Origin: Lineus longissimus
Lineage: Eukaryota; Nemertea; Pilidiophora; Heteronemertea; Lineidae
Assembly: GCF_910592395.1 (NCBI RefSeq)
Contig: NC_088321.1
Span: forward strand, 15,686,001-15,750,000
DNA length: 64,000 nucleotides
Direction of reading: 5' to 3'
In this document: positions 48,141 to 60,327 of the stretch, piece after piece
Numbering within the stretch: position 1 is the stretch's first letter
How the letters are laid out: every line of letters starts with the position of its first letter
The notes under the pieces: generated by a model
What the model was told of the DNA's origin: nothing
What the model saw: the letters and a program-made list of their open reading frames with translations, nothing else
Databases searched by the model: none
Position numbers and translations under genes: made by a program

Positions 48141-48278
48141 GGGTCAACAATGGTCTAGACGCCTGGTGGTAAGGGTGGTGTATTAAAACAATATCATGTG
48201 CAAATTACGTATTCCATTCAAAATTAGGGCACCAGGGCATCATTAATTTATCGGGACACCCAGACAAACACATACTGA

Positions 48279-48312
48279 TGACGTAATAATGACGTCACTG
48301 TGACGTTATGAC
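48279..48312. promoter_or_regulatory. CRE-like cluster
   Basis: TGACGTAA, TGACGTCA and TGACGTTA occur within about 35 bp. These are CREB/ATF-type motifs. No gene start is assigned nearby, so a function is only possible. Confidence 0.25.
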
Positions 48313-50052
48313 AACAATGTTGACCTCGTCTGGCCTGGTTTGGGGGAATTAGCAGATGTTACGATTGAATGGACCCAGTAAAATACCTTGTCGACCCACT
48401 GACCTTACAATATAAACAACCGAACGATTCATGAATTTATTTGTTTGTGCCCGTTTTGATAATGTTACGTAAGCTTGCGCTAGTTCTGATGAAGTCGTGA
48501 AAATTGGGTCATGTTTTGAAATGGCGCATGCAGCAATTTAGGTCCCAGGTGTGTGGGAATTCGACAGTAGCCTATCGAAAAAAACGGAAAAGATTTTTGG
48601 ACCACACTCAACAGACTCAAAGAACTTGTACCAGAGGGTGGGGAATCATTCTCGCTGAAAAAGGAGACTATCGCAGGTCGCAGCGAGTTAAATCGCTCGT
48701 TTGCGGGGCGAGATTTAGAGCCCCGTCCCTGCCGAGACTTCAACCATTAGGAAATCCCACGATGCGGGTCCAAATTGGCCACATCCTGTACACATATTGA
48801 CTTTCAGTTTGAGACCAATTACATAAGTTATTGCTGCGCTGAACTCCCGGTCAATCTATTTTCGATCGTTTCCCATAAATTTGACCCTGCTCATCATAAT
48901 TCGTGATATTTCAGTTCTGATAGTAGGCTACATAATAGCGTAATTAGGACCGGCATAAGAAAATCCGGAAAATAATAGTTTCTGATATCATGCGGGTAAA
49001 GTAATTGGGCGTGGCTCATTGGTATTTTTCCGCAAAAGCCGCTTTGATAGGAAATTAACCCAACAATTTCCCAATTATTTCAATTATTGGACTTTCGTGA
49101 TTCATAGCAATTATAAATTTCAGGGGATTGTATTAGAATAAACCTTCTGGCCATGTCTTGCGCAAGTTTCCTCCTGTAGTACTTTGCATTGAGGTCTGCA
49201 CTGCACGTACATCCTGTCATTGGCCAATTTAGCGCCACCACGCGGGGCCTATTGGTATCAGGCAATGTGTTTTTTAAACAATATTGGGGACCATTTTCTA
49301 TTTGGCTACTTCAAAGATATATTTGCTGAAGATTTTGCATCATGGACGTCTCACATGAGTATTTTCCCTTTAGAATAACTGGTTTGTGTGACATGAAGGA
49401 ATGTAGTCGACCCCCAATCGGGTCATACTAAAACATGAATGAATGCGCAGATAATTAGACCAATTAACTAGAAAATTCTTAAAGAAACATTATCTTTTAG
49501 GCCCATTGTTTATACAGAGGAGTTGAACATACATTGAGCTGCCATTGGCTGGTTTTCTTTCGACGGGCGAGGACATTTAGACTGACCTCAAGTAATTTCT
49601 TCTTTCTACAGGGTGTGCCAACAAAAATCACAAAAAAACCTGTTAGATTGTGAATCAAGGTTTCAGACAAATCCTTCGTTTAAAAAGGAAATGATTAGAA
49701 GCCTTATATAAATGCACGTACTCCTCTTTTGTGATTATATTTGTATTATTTTGTCACAAGCAAACTATCATCAATAACCAAGCCGAAGAATCGTCTTGGA
49801 TTCCTTCTGATTGGTTCAATTCCGAAGACTGCACCGGGATGCGGGATTCCGAGCTCCTCATTGGCCGATACGGCAAGCTGTCTCGAACTGTAACTTGAGC
49901 TGAGCGACGGCGATTGACAAATCCACGGCGCACCAATAGGCCTCTTTGACTCTTCCGCCGTGTCATCAGTTCGGGTATTGCGTCAAGGCCGGGGGCCGCC
50001 CTGGGTTGTCCGCTTGACATGAATTCGACTATGAGGAGCGGTTTATGCCTAC

Positions 50053-50152
50053 CTTTCTTTAGTGTCGATCCATCTTTAGAAGAACATGCAGACGTGGGGC
50101 AACTTGAAGGACTGGTATAGATGACGTCACGACGCTGCGTCATTGCCGCCAA
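50053..50152 (-). CDS. Candidate distal first coding exon of ROR/HR3
   Basis: The minus strand reads an ATG at 50152, 33 codons (MAAMTQRRDV... to ...GSTLKK) and a GTAGGC donor, ending in phase 1. Joined to the exon at 25620 it would read ...[16 protein letters not shown]. Insect HR3 has [12 protein letters not shown] at this boundary, which makes the join attractive. It would imply a 24-kb intron. Evidence is phase plus residue context only. It could instead belong to another gene or be chance. Confidence 0.35.
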
Positions 50153-50210
50153 AAACGGCTCAGCGCGCCAATCTTCGCGCGTAATCCAAGCATCATTTTA
50201 AATAAACGAA

Positions 50211-50230
50211 TCACACACACACACACACCT
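50211..50230. repeat. (CA)n microsatellite
   Basis: About nine uninterrupted CA dinucleotides. No functional significance is assigned. Confidence 0.8.
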
Positions 50231-51798
50231 TCGAAAAGGCCTATGCAATAAGAATTATTAAATTGAGGTGAGAAATAATAGAAGACTGGATATTATACCC
50301 AAATTGGTCAGTGTGTCACGGAGAAGAATATGCAATAACAACAAGGAATTGTGAGAAATTTGAATTATTGGGTGTCAGTGTGTCAGTGGCACATACACCC
50401 CCTGAAGGTAAGATCTTGGAGTTCATTCATGGGTGCCCTAAATATGATTTAGGTTATTTCCTGATTTTTGATGTTGTTTATTTCCATTCATAAATGTATT
50501 CGGGGAAACCTTGAGGTGAAATTGTTGGCCCAATTGGGTTTTTCCAGGGAGAGAGTAGGGCGGTAACATATATAATAGTGCGTTGTCGTGAGGCTGTGAC
50601 GTGAGTTAAGCGCTTACGTTTTGATTATCATTCTAGACGTGGCTATTGTTCGTGGTGGTCAAACCCGTGAATAGCTTTTCTCTAGACTACCCCCTCTCCT
50701 GCGAACCCATCTCATAGCCAATTACTCTTAAGCCTTATATAAGAGGGCGAATGAATGAAAACGCAAAGTTTTTGTATCACTCAAAAAGTATAAGAGATCT
50801 CTTTCTCACGTTGAAACAGAACCTCTCTATTCGGCGGAAGTTGACGGGAACTACACGGTCACATGTCGGTCACATGACGGGAAGCAGGGATCACTAACAT
50901 AAGATAAACCCGAAGAATCTCAAAACCAAAAACATGTTACACAGATGAAGGCTTTATTTTCTACATTCGTTGAACAACTTCCAAAAGAGGCCGCGAAAAT
51001 ATCGTGAATTTCGCTTGGGGGGAAAATTTCGATAAAACCGAATTATGCAAAACATGCTCGAATCATTCCACGGTCCATGTGATACATGTAAACAAATGTA
51101 TGCCCATAGGGGGTAGATTTAGTGCATGTGCACGGAAGAGTTAAACAAAAATAAATTGATGAGCGCAAATTGTCATCCAGGCACTAGCCTTGGCGCCGCA
51201 TCAAATGCTCACAACTTAAAAACCAAATTCCTGATCAGCCCGCGTGATTTCATCTACGGCAATGACACGTCGCGTGATGACGAGACCATTGTTTATATCC
51301 ATCAGGCTTCGGGCAAACATATGATTCCTGCAAAGTTTCAAGGAAACATGACCTGACATTTAAATTGCATGCCCAGTTCTGTCTGCAGATTCAAAAGTAC
51401 GCAACTGAGAGTTTTCGGTAAAACATCTCTGAATGACTTAAAATACTTCGCGTCGTATCCAGCCACCCGATCAGAAACACCCAGTGCTGTTTTACCGGGG
51501 CAGCGGTAAAACAGCGATCCAATTAGGATGACGCAATGGACTGCCCCGGGAGTCTATTCTTGAGACGCTTACGAAGACGTCATGTGATACTTTTGCCGGA
51601 AAGTGTTAAAATTGACTCAGTCCACACAGGATGTCTGTGTTAGGTCTGCAAACACTTATCTCACCCGACGCACACACTTCATGATTATATGGCCATTCAT
51701 GATTTTGTTAGCCGTTCGTGATTTTCATGTGAGAAATTAATTAACCCCTTCATGTACATGAACCGTAAATGTCTGATTCCAGTGCAGTGGAAGACTCC

Positions 51799-51882
51799 CT
51801 GGGCAGTCCATTGCGTCATCCTAATTGGTTCTCCTTATGGTGAGGGACTAGGCCGGTCCACTGCGTTCGGAGTGTACTGCAG
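51799..51882 (-). repeat. Short TIR-like interspersed element
   Basis: GGGCAGTCCATTGCGTCATC, CCTAATTGGTTC, GTGAGGGACTAGGCCGG and TCCACTGCGTTCGGAGTGTA. It is nearly identical in order and spacing to 41443-41516. A fragment of the same family in the opposite orientation lies at 51511-51560. Confidence 0.65.
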
Positions 51883-52020
51883 TGTTGGTTACCCGCATTT
51901 CACCGGCTTTCTCCGTCTGTCGAATCAGGACATTTCAACCCCATGCAGTTTGGGCTAATTCCATCCCACCGTCGTGCTCGAAGACAGAACAGTATGTACA
52001 GTACCCCCAGGTATATGGCA

Positions 52021-52155
52021 CGGCTTAACCCGTCGGCCCAGTGGTTGGCGCGTTGGCCCAAGAGTGGAAGTTAAGCAACGTTGCGCGCGGTCAACCTTTG
52101 GATCGGTGACCGACACATACAGTCCCTAGCTAGGCCTGTAATAGCTGCCTTTTTT
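52021..52155 (+). mobile_element. Chimeric tRNA-like/5S-rRNA-like pol III module (SINE3-type or pseudogene)
   Basis: The 5' part GGCCCAGTGGTTGGCGCG resembles a tRNA A-box region. It runs directly into AGTTAAGCAACGTTGCGCGC and GGATCGGTGACCG, which match the internal control region of 5S rRNA (known 5S has AGTTAAGCAACGT... and GGATGGGTGACCG). A TTTTTT run, a pol III terminator, follows at 52150-52155. The 5S part is diverged, so it is not a functional 5S gene. A 5S-derived SINE or a pseudogene is likeliest. Confidence 0.6.
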
Positions 52156-55100
52156 ACCGTCGTCAGCATCTGAATTCTGGTGGTAATCAGTTGTAGTTTG
52201 GAGTCGATAAGCTGGCTCTTCTTTTTATTTTCTTAATTCATTTCATAGGCTTAACTGGGGTAAGCAGTAGACTATAGGCAATGTATTTTTTCAATGAATT
52301 TCCAGAGCAAACATTGAATCCAACTTTATGAATACGCCAACGTGAGATCTTGAAAAACACCGGCCATTTTCGGCAGCTATTTTTAGACATTTTGAAAGAG
52401 CAGGTCTTCCTTCAGCGATTTCGATGGGAATGCAAATATAGACGACCATTGTAAGTTTTCAATGGCCATCATAACAAACTGAATATCAAATATGTTATGG
52501 TGGGGATAAAACACGGAATGTGTACGCCAACTTTTAATTAAAGGTGCAGCTTCCGGTGTGACAGTGACGTCATTCTTTTGCAAGATTTTTGCAATTCTTG
52601 CATACATGTACTTTGAAAAACACTTTGCTTGGAAACGGCTCCACTTTTCGGATGACAGAAGCAGACGACAGCGATGACGTCACAAAATGAAACCCGACCA
52701 AATGATATGTGTGGGAATCCTTCAGTTGCAGTGACCCAGAGATCCAGGCGCTTTTGGAGGATTATTTTTCGCGACAACCTGATCTGTCTTCAAGCTCTCG
52801 GGAACGTCTCAGTGCCTTTGGTTTATCGAAAGATGGCTCGCCCTCTGGATGCGGCAATCCGGCCACATTTACCTCAAGCAAATTTCTTGAAACTTCCTGT
52901 CTTCGTGGCCAGTGAATCCTTTGCCAAGGCCCCTTCACTAAAGCAAACCTACACCCCTTCGGGAATGGGGGGGGGGGGGGTCTTTAATATGGCCCCTTCG
53001 AACTCCGACAGAAATTCCAGTTTCGGGCCTTGTTGCGAGTTTTGGAAACTATCCCTGCATGCAATGTGTCACCGAGTAATCTCGCGACTGTGTGGTCAGA
53101 GATGTGATGGTTTGCTTCTCTAAACAACCGATCGAGGCCCGGGGCTGACATTCCTTTGCCTGGGACTTGATGCACGGAAAAAATACTTAGGTCGTGTTTG
53201 TTGTCCTTCGCAGCCTCGGAGGGGGGATTTGAAAAATAATACGGTCGTCCGTCCGTTCACCGCTCGCAGGCGCCGTCTCCTTCTCATTCTTTTGGTAAAA
53301 GTAAAAAACACAATATCTTTCCCCCAAAAAACTCTTCAACCAAGAGGTTAACTAGGTAACTGCAAGTTGGAGAGTGGTGTCGCTAAATAGAAATCACCAA
53401 ATTGCACCAATTTTACATCAATAACATTGATGAATCTACGGGGGCCGGGAATGATGATGGCTCCTCGCCTGCAGGTGGGAGTCTCCAAGCTGATAGTTAA
53501 CATCCTGGGTAGGCGTTGTTTCGTTCGTCCATGGAGCGTTCGTAAGCCTGCGCAGGTGGTTGTGACCGGTCAAGCAAACTCCATGCATTGAATTGAGAGA
53601 CATACAAATGAATGTGTACATGATATTCCGCTTCTCTGCTTGCAGTGTGACGGAGTGGAGAGTTTAACCTAAGGACATGACCTCATTTTCGGCCATTATT
53701 TATATAACTTGTCCACTTTTGTCCATTTCGCTGTGATTTCGTCATTAGGGGACAGTTAGTGTCAAACTTTTGATGGATTAGAAATTTGTTGACGTACTTT
53801 AGGTTTGTGCAGGAGGTGAATCAAAATCCGTTTTCAGATTTTGACGGATTATTTGCCGGTTAATTGGGACTTACGGTCAAATAAACTGATGACGTAGTTT
53901 CTGACTGCGTGAAACGTGGTTGACGTCAGCAGTCAGAAAAACTGTGCCGATCATTCGTCTTAACAATTTTCGCCAGGCGGGAACTGTTGATGCGGTTCAT
54001 ACTCTTAAAGTGAAATAATCTGTGCATTCTAGTCAGAATATAACATACTGTTGAAGGAACAGGAACTGGGGAGGGGGGGGGGGGGGGCTATGAAGCAGGT
54101 GTACACGAATTTACTCTATGTGCACCTGTTTCCCCACGTGACTCTGCACCCCAACAAAATTGTTTCACCCCTGACGATCCGAAACGACCTTTTGCAAACA
54201 GCTTTCGTACAAATCATTCATCAGGGGCTATTATCTTGACACAACCTTACGACGATTCCATCAGTCGCATCACAGAGGATTCTAAGAATATTTCCGCCCC
54301 TCCACAGTTCGGCGGTCTCACCCCCATTGGGCGGACATCAGAAAATCCCAGAACAGCCAACACTATTGAGCGCATTTTCATGATATTCGGCGACAACTTT
54401 TCATAACAGAGCTATTGTTCCGAGTGTACAGAAATGCAGTCATTGAAAAGACATTATGCCGAACATCTGAATAAAAACCTATGCAATTGAGCTGAATTGC
54501 TGAATGAGTGATAAAGAATTTGTTGACAATTCGCTTAATTATGCGAGGATTTTGCCCGGGCTGGGGAATAAGTTTCTACCGGTATCTGGGTGCGACAGAC
54601 ACGACAGAGCGATTCTCGGTATCGCGTCGCGTACGGGGTTGTTTTCGTCATGTCTCTTGGATGTGCCCGCACATATCGCCCGGGGTAGAGACGATTTGCG
54701 TGGGTTTCACATCTGATAAAAGTTTTATGGCCTATCTAATCAGTATTCCGTTTTGAATTTACATGTTTACTTTTTGATTCCAAGCTGCATTCAGACGAAA
54801 GAGAGGTGGATGAGCACTGCGTAGGTTTTCCTGGCAACATAAGGGAGGCTTTCGCCTTTGGACAGTGATTATGCCACTCTTTACACTGAGAACAACGTTT
54901 TACACTCCGGACGCGGTGGTTATTTGCCCCGTTCCTCTCTTTAAGACAAGCTGGACAACGAAAGCAGGCTGTATCAGGAGCGACAATAATTTTATAGTGC
55001 TTGCTTTTCACGCTACAACCCAATTTACAATATTTGGGACAAAGTTCTAGGAAGTTGTCCTGAGCAAGCGTGTACCCTCAATTTGAGACCTAGTTTGGGT

Positions 55101-55956
55101 GGGGTCAGTGGGGCACTATGGTCGACCTAAGCGGGGGAGTAGTGCCTTCAGTAGGACATGTTAGGTCAGCACACCGCAAAATCAGAGGAATTGGGACATT
55201 GCGGAAGGAGTCGTGTGAATTATTAAAATGTTTTGTTTGGATTGAGGTTTCTGGGACGGGGAAATAAAGCCGCGGTTGTGAGTTCTTGTAATGTGATGGT
55301 TTGATGGACGGTGGCAGCACTGTCCGAGTGCCACCGCCCCTCGATGAGGCGATGGACCGGTGTGGCGGGGATAGTAGTCCTAGGGCTGATAGTCCGTGTA
55401 ACAATAGCCCGCATTGCTAAATGTTTTGGTTAGGGTTAGCGGTACAATAGATCATGCTGCTTAATTGGTCAAATACAATGCTACCGGACTATGACCCCAG
55501 GGGGACTATATCCGCTGTCACACCGGCATGGATGGCCCGTCCCACTAAGAGTAAATGTGAGCTCCTTTCATCAGCCTCGGCCCACTGCCGCACTCCCGGA
55601 AAATTTGCAGTACAGTGGGCTACCTTTTGCACAATCATAAGAGGTGACATTCTTTCGAAGACAGTGAATGTGAAGTAATCAAGGTAACCTCGACCCTATC
55701 CGCCGCGCAGAAAGCCTCGTTGATTTACCCGAGGCGAGCCATACTTCATTTTCAGTGCACTCAGTGGATGGACTGTCAATACCGAGCGCTCTGGTATTGC
55801 AGATTATTCACTAGGATCGAGGTTACCCATCCTACAGAAAAACACCTGACCGGACACCGGAAGCTTACGCCCCCAAATCAAGTTCATGACGAGTAAATTG
55901 CCGTCAGGGACCAGTCTCTGTAATGAGTGAATGGAGGAGACTGGTGGAAGAGTCTA
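52156..55956. other. Intergenic stretch
   Basis: No supported gene. It holds poly-G runs near 52968-52981 and 54070-54087, a fragment of the CACTCCGGACGC element near 54900, and an 11-bp inverted repeat TTTCTGACTGC / GCAGTCAGAAA around a TGACGTCA at about 53900-53940. Confidence 0.35.
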
Positions 55957-56042
55957 CAACATTCTCCAAGCATCGTCAATGGTGATCCTCGTTGACGTTG
56001 CCAAGTCTCACTCGACCTACTGACTATGTTACAATTTCTGCG
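55957..56042. repeat. Interspersed repeat, copy B
   Basis: ACATTCTCCAAGCATCGTCA, AAGTCTCACTCGACC and CTACTGACTATG match 7591-7668. It lies about 140 bp upstream of the CARNMT1 start codon. Confidence 0.5.
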
Positions 56043-56182
56043 GGTGCATGTAAATTGGACATTTGGCCCAGCGCCCGGGAGATTGAGGCTAAATATGGTG
56101 GTGCTGCCATCTAGAGTGAAAAAACGTAACTACCAAATGCTCGTAGTTTCACGCTTCGCCGTTAGGTGGTAGTAACGTCAAT

Positions 56183-58692
56183 ATGGCTGAAAACGAAAAT
56201 GATGAAAGTTCTTCAGATAAATTAGAGAAAGAACATTTTCAGCGGATCGTGAACGCATTTAGATGTTATAGGTGATTGATACTAATAATGTCTAACTTTG
56301 TCATTTATGATATCCTCAATCAATGCTGATTTAGGGCCGGTTTTGAATGAAATGCAACCAAAATTTTGAACAAATGACAAATACAGGGTGTTCCATGAAA
56401 AACGCTTGAATATTTTTCTTGTTACAGAAGACTCATTCGGTGTCTAATGATTTGCATGTTTGTTCCTCTTCATAATTGGGAGAAGAGTCATCTGTATTTA
56501 TTGTGAAGATATGATGCTTGATCATGTGATTACATTAGAATTCCGGGAAAACCTACCAGGACGGGGTACCGGTACGGTATGCAAAGGTCACTAGGACAGT
56601 GTCTCTCGGCTGCTGTATGATGTGTAACCAATACTACAGCATCAGTTTCAGTAGCCATATGAAAGATGATGTTTTTTTCTTCAGAATCCACGCTTGGAAG
56701 AGCGTGCAAGATGCAGAGAAGAATTACAGAGACCTGCCAGAGAGACACAAAAAATTGATACCAAATTTCCTGGAGAATTTGGATGATATCCGATTAAGCA
56801 TCGATCACAATAATGAAATAATCAAACTCATTGTTCAAACTACAGCGGGAATATTTGAGAATGCGGACCGTCACCCAGAAAATGTGAGGACTTGGAATCA
56901 ATTTGAGCTGAAGACCGGTACCGTTCATTCAAAATTTGAGATTTGAAATTGAAAATTTTGTTTTGTCTGAATACGTTCCGAGTATAATTTTAGCAATGTG
57001 GTTGTTGAGACTGATCTACTAATATCACACATGCAATGCTTCAGTAACTTTGGGTGCATAGTAACAGTACAACAGTTACTTATAAGTCAACTGATGAATT
57101 GGAAGTGATTTTGACCTGATAATTGCTTTGTGTATGAGGGCACTGCTGCAATCCAGTAAGGCAGGCAGTCACTCTTGTCATTTTGCATTTCTTTAAATTT
57201 CAGGGTAAAATCACGCAGGCGGCCTCGGAATTCGACATGGACAAGGTCCGCACCACCCTGAAGCAAGTTGTGCGAGACTGGTCCACAGATGGTGAGGCGG
57301 AGAGAATTGCGTGTTACAAACCAGTGATTGATGATATCAAGGAGAAATTTCCCTGCGACAATTGGTGAGTAATGTTTTTAAAAAGCAACATAAGCACAAT
57401 GACAAAACAGCCCCTTAAAGTTCACGATTGGGCTGGATATTCCTGGCTGTTGTCGATAACAGAACATGTATGTCTCCGTGTTCGACTTTTTGCCTTGTTT
57501 TATGATCCTCTTTCCATTTTTCAGTAACCGCACCGATGTCAAAATCCTCGTCCCAGGTTCTGGACTCGGCAGATTAGCCTTCGAGATAGCCCGCCTAGGA
57601 TACAGTTGCCAGGGTAATGAGTGGAGCCTGTTTATGCTGTTTGCTTCCAATTTTATATTGAACCGGTAAGATATCTTTAGCATGTTGACATCGGTCTTTC
57701 ATGGCTGAAGCGTTTGGTTATTTTCAAAACAAGGTTATCTATTTCAGCATAACTTTACCAAATCAACACAAAAATCTACATTTTTTTCTGTATTCCAAAG
57801 GTGCCACGAACCAGACGAGTTGATCCTATACCCATACGTCCATCACTGGTCCAACAACTTGTCACATAAGGACCAAACACACGCGATCAAGTTTCCCGAT
57901 ATAAATCCATCCGAACTTCCCCCCGGTTCTGACTTTTCAATGGCAGCAGGCGATTTTTTAGAGATCTATACAGACGAAGGTAAAGTTTTTCTTATCAATA
58001 AGAGTTGTTAACGTTTTGATATATTGGGTGATTTGTTGTCTGATTTATCAATATTGAATATGATTAATCCAATAAGTCAACAGATTTTCTAATTTTTTCA
58101 GATTCTTGGGACTGTATCGCGACCGTATTTTTCATTGACACGGCTCACAATATCGTCGCATATATCGAAAAAATTTATGAGATTCTTCAACCTGGGGGCT
58201 ATTGGATCAACCTCGGGCCCCTGCTCTATCACTTTGCTGACATGCCGAATGAAAGTTCGATCGAGCTGAGTTACGAAGATGTGAAGAGTGTTGTACAGAA
58301 AACTGGCTTCGTTATTGAGGTAAGGTCATCCCGGGAAGTGTTAGAATATATTGCAGTGGCTTCCCTCACTGTTTTCAGGGACGGATCCTGGAGCTGGAAA
58401 GGGGGGAGAGCACTTCATTTCTCTTCAAATTTTCAAGTGTGTTCCACTATTACCTGGTCAATTCCAATGATTTTTTATGAATAAGGGGGAGGTGTGCGCC
58501 TTGTGCTCCCCTTGGGTCTGCACCTGGTTTTGAACATGTCTGGCCCTTTCCTGTCAGCTGATATACATTGTTCCCCTCCTTTATCTTCAGAAGGAAGAGA
58601 AGAACATCAAATGCAGCTACACCCAGAATCCCGCATCAATGCTGAAATACGTCTACGAGTGTGTATACTTCGTTGCAAGAAAGCCAGTCTGA
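56183..58692 (+). CDS. CARNMT1: Carnosine N-methyltransferase, complete, seven exons
   Basis: Exons 56183-56271, 56685-56883, 57204-57364, 57525-57665, 57801-57979, 58102-58319 and 58591-58692 join in phase to give 362 residues (human 409; the difference is a shorter N-terminus). The enzyme moves a methyl group from S-adenosylmethionine to a histidine imidazole; in vertebrates it makes anserine from carnosine. Seen here: N-terminal [18 protein letters not shown]-like [22 protein letters not shown]-binding motif [10 protein letters not shown] (residues 157-166) with GNEWS (180-184); FFIDTAHN (266-273); [11 protein letters not shown] (291-301); [10 protein letters not shown]-terminal [14 protein letters not shown]. 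With a constant offset of 47, Asp269, His300, Tyr349 and Tyr351 fall on the human residues reported around the imidazole site (Asp316, His347, Tyr396, Tyr398). Start chosen as the first ATG, just before the conserved N-terminal block. Confidence 0.95.
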
Positions 58693-58906
58693 CATTGGCG
58701 ATGACGGTGACAGAACTGAGATGTCTCAGGCCACAATTTTTGACTCCCATGCTATATTTTTTGCCTGTCAAGTACAATTGTATGTAAATATCAGTTTAAA
58801 ATGGAATGTCACACTATTATTGAATGATGAAAAGCAGCACCACCTATGAATTTTCTACAAATATACGTGTATTTATGTACAAATGTAAATGTATTGTGAG
58901 TATGAC

Positions 58907-58912
58907 AATTAA
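58907..58912 (+). terminator. Possible poly(A) signal ATTAAA for CARNMT1
   Basis: ATTAAA lies 215 bp past the stop codon. Another ATTAAA is near 59037. The call rests on motif and distance only. Confidence 0.3.
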
Positions 58913-59243
58913 AAACTACGGAATCGATTTTAAATCTTTTAGCCTGTGTATGTGTCCTGTGCTGATGTTATGTTTTACAGGTACAATGTATTGCAGATTC
59001 ACACAATGATAATAATAGTAAAAAACATGATAATCATTAAAACTTTGTTGATATTTTTCTTCTTTACTGTCCAAAAAATGGTTGACCCCTGCATGTATAA
59101 ATTTTGGGATGGTTTCCAACATTAGCCAGCAGCATGCACTTACCAATGTCCCCTCTTCACATGTGTTCCCCATTTATCTCTGCTGTTCAGTTACCCAATT
59201 TACCTGCTACCATTAACTTGTGTTCCTATTTAACCCCCAGCCA

Positions 59244-59312
59244 GCACTGTGGGACAGGCCTGGCAAGCACTGTGGGACAGGCCTGGCCAGCACTGTGGGA
59301 CAGGCCTGGCTA
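59244..59312. repeat. 23-bp tandem repeat, three copies
   Basis: GCACTGTGGGACAGGCCTGG plus three bases, three times, with one variable base at the end of each unit. Confidence 0.9.
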
Positions 59313-59379
59313 GACAGTAGCCAATGCCAGCCAGACCTAGCCCAGACATGAGCCGGGGTGTTGTGTTTACTGGGACCCG

Positions 59380-59481
59380 TGTTCCCCATTTCCCTGTGTT
59401 CTCCATTTCCCTGTGTTCCCCATTTCCCTGTGTTCCCCATTTCCCTGTGTTCCCCATTTCCCTGTGTTCCCCATTTCCCTG
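59380..59481. repeat. 17-bp tandem repeat, six copies
   Basis: TGTTCCCCATTTCCCTG repeated, one copy with TGTTCTCC. The minus strand gives an open glycine/glutamate-rich frame that is only a repeat product. Confidence 0.9.
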
Positions 59482-59830
59482 TGTCTGCCATTTACATGAA
59501 TTCCAATTAACCCATGTCCTCATTTTACAAGGTTTTCCCTTGTGACCTGTCTTCGTTTACATGTGTTCCCCATTTCCCTGTGTCTGCCCATTTACATGTG
59601 TTCCCAATTAACCCATGTCCTCATTTTACAAGGTTTCCCCTTGTGACTTGTCTTCGTTTACATGTGTTCCCCATTTCCCTGTCTGCCATTTACATGAATC
59701 CCAATTAACCCATGTCCTCATTTTACAAGGTTTCCCCTTGTGACCTGTCTTCGTTTACATGTGTTCCCCATTTCCCTGTCTGCCCATTTACATGTGTTCC
59801 CAATTAACCCATGTCTTCATTAACAAGATT
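59482..59830. repeat. Higher-order tandem repeat, about 100-bp unit
   Basis: Each unit runs through CCATTTACATG, CCAATTAACCCATGTCCTC, ATTTTACAAGGTTT, CTTGTGACCTGTCTTCG and TTTACATGTGTTCCCCATTT. About three and a half units are present. It incorporates the 17-bp motif of the neighbouring array, so the two arrays probably arose together. Confidence 0.8.
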
Positions 59831-60327
59831 TTCTCATCATCACTATCAGTGTTCCGTGTGACTAATCTTCCTTTACAGGTGAGGTGTTCCTCATACCCGC
59901 TGTCTCTCATTTCCAGTGTTCCTCTTATTACCTATCCTCTTCATACCATTTACCCAGCTTTATTCGTTTGCTATTTACCATGCAGTATTTGCATACAGTG
60001 GTGTCACGTGACCTCATCATCGGTCATGCTGGAGGAACAAACAAGAGTAAGCAAGTCCAAATTTGATTCAGTTAACTCGGGCATGACGACAATATTGTTC
60101 TGCCCTGCAATATGGCTGACTGTGAATACACTCTGTAGACATTAATTGGCTCTGTATTACATGTCTTTCCATTCTAATCACTTGTTGACGACTACCATTC
60201 TGTTTTATCCTTTCTATTGTTCCCGATGTTGGCTAAGTTACCTGTGCCCCAATTAACATGTGCTGGTGTTCCCCATTCCCTCGTGTTCTCTAGCATCCTC
60301 ATCTCTTCTCTTGGGACCCTTCGTGCC

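Noticed and set aside
54736-55023. Cysteine-rich frame with CxxC pairs resembling a zinc finger
   Set aside because: Spacing fits no known finger, and the frame runs through a fragment of the CACTCCGGACGC repeat.
59213-59523. Glycine/glutamate-rich frames on -
   Set aside because: Translations of the 17-bp and 23-bp tandem repeats.
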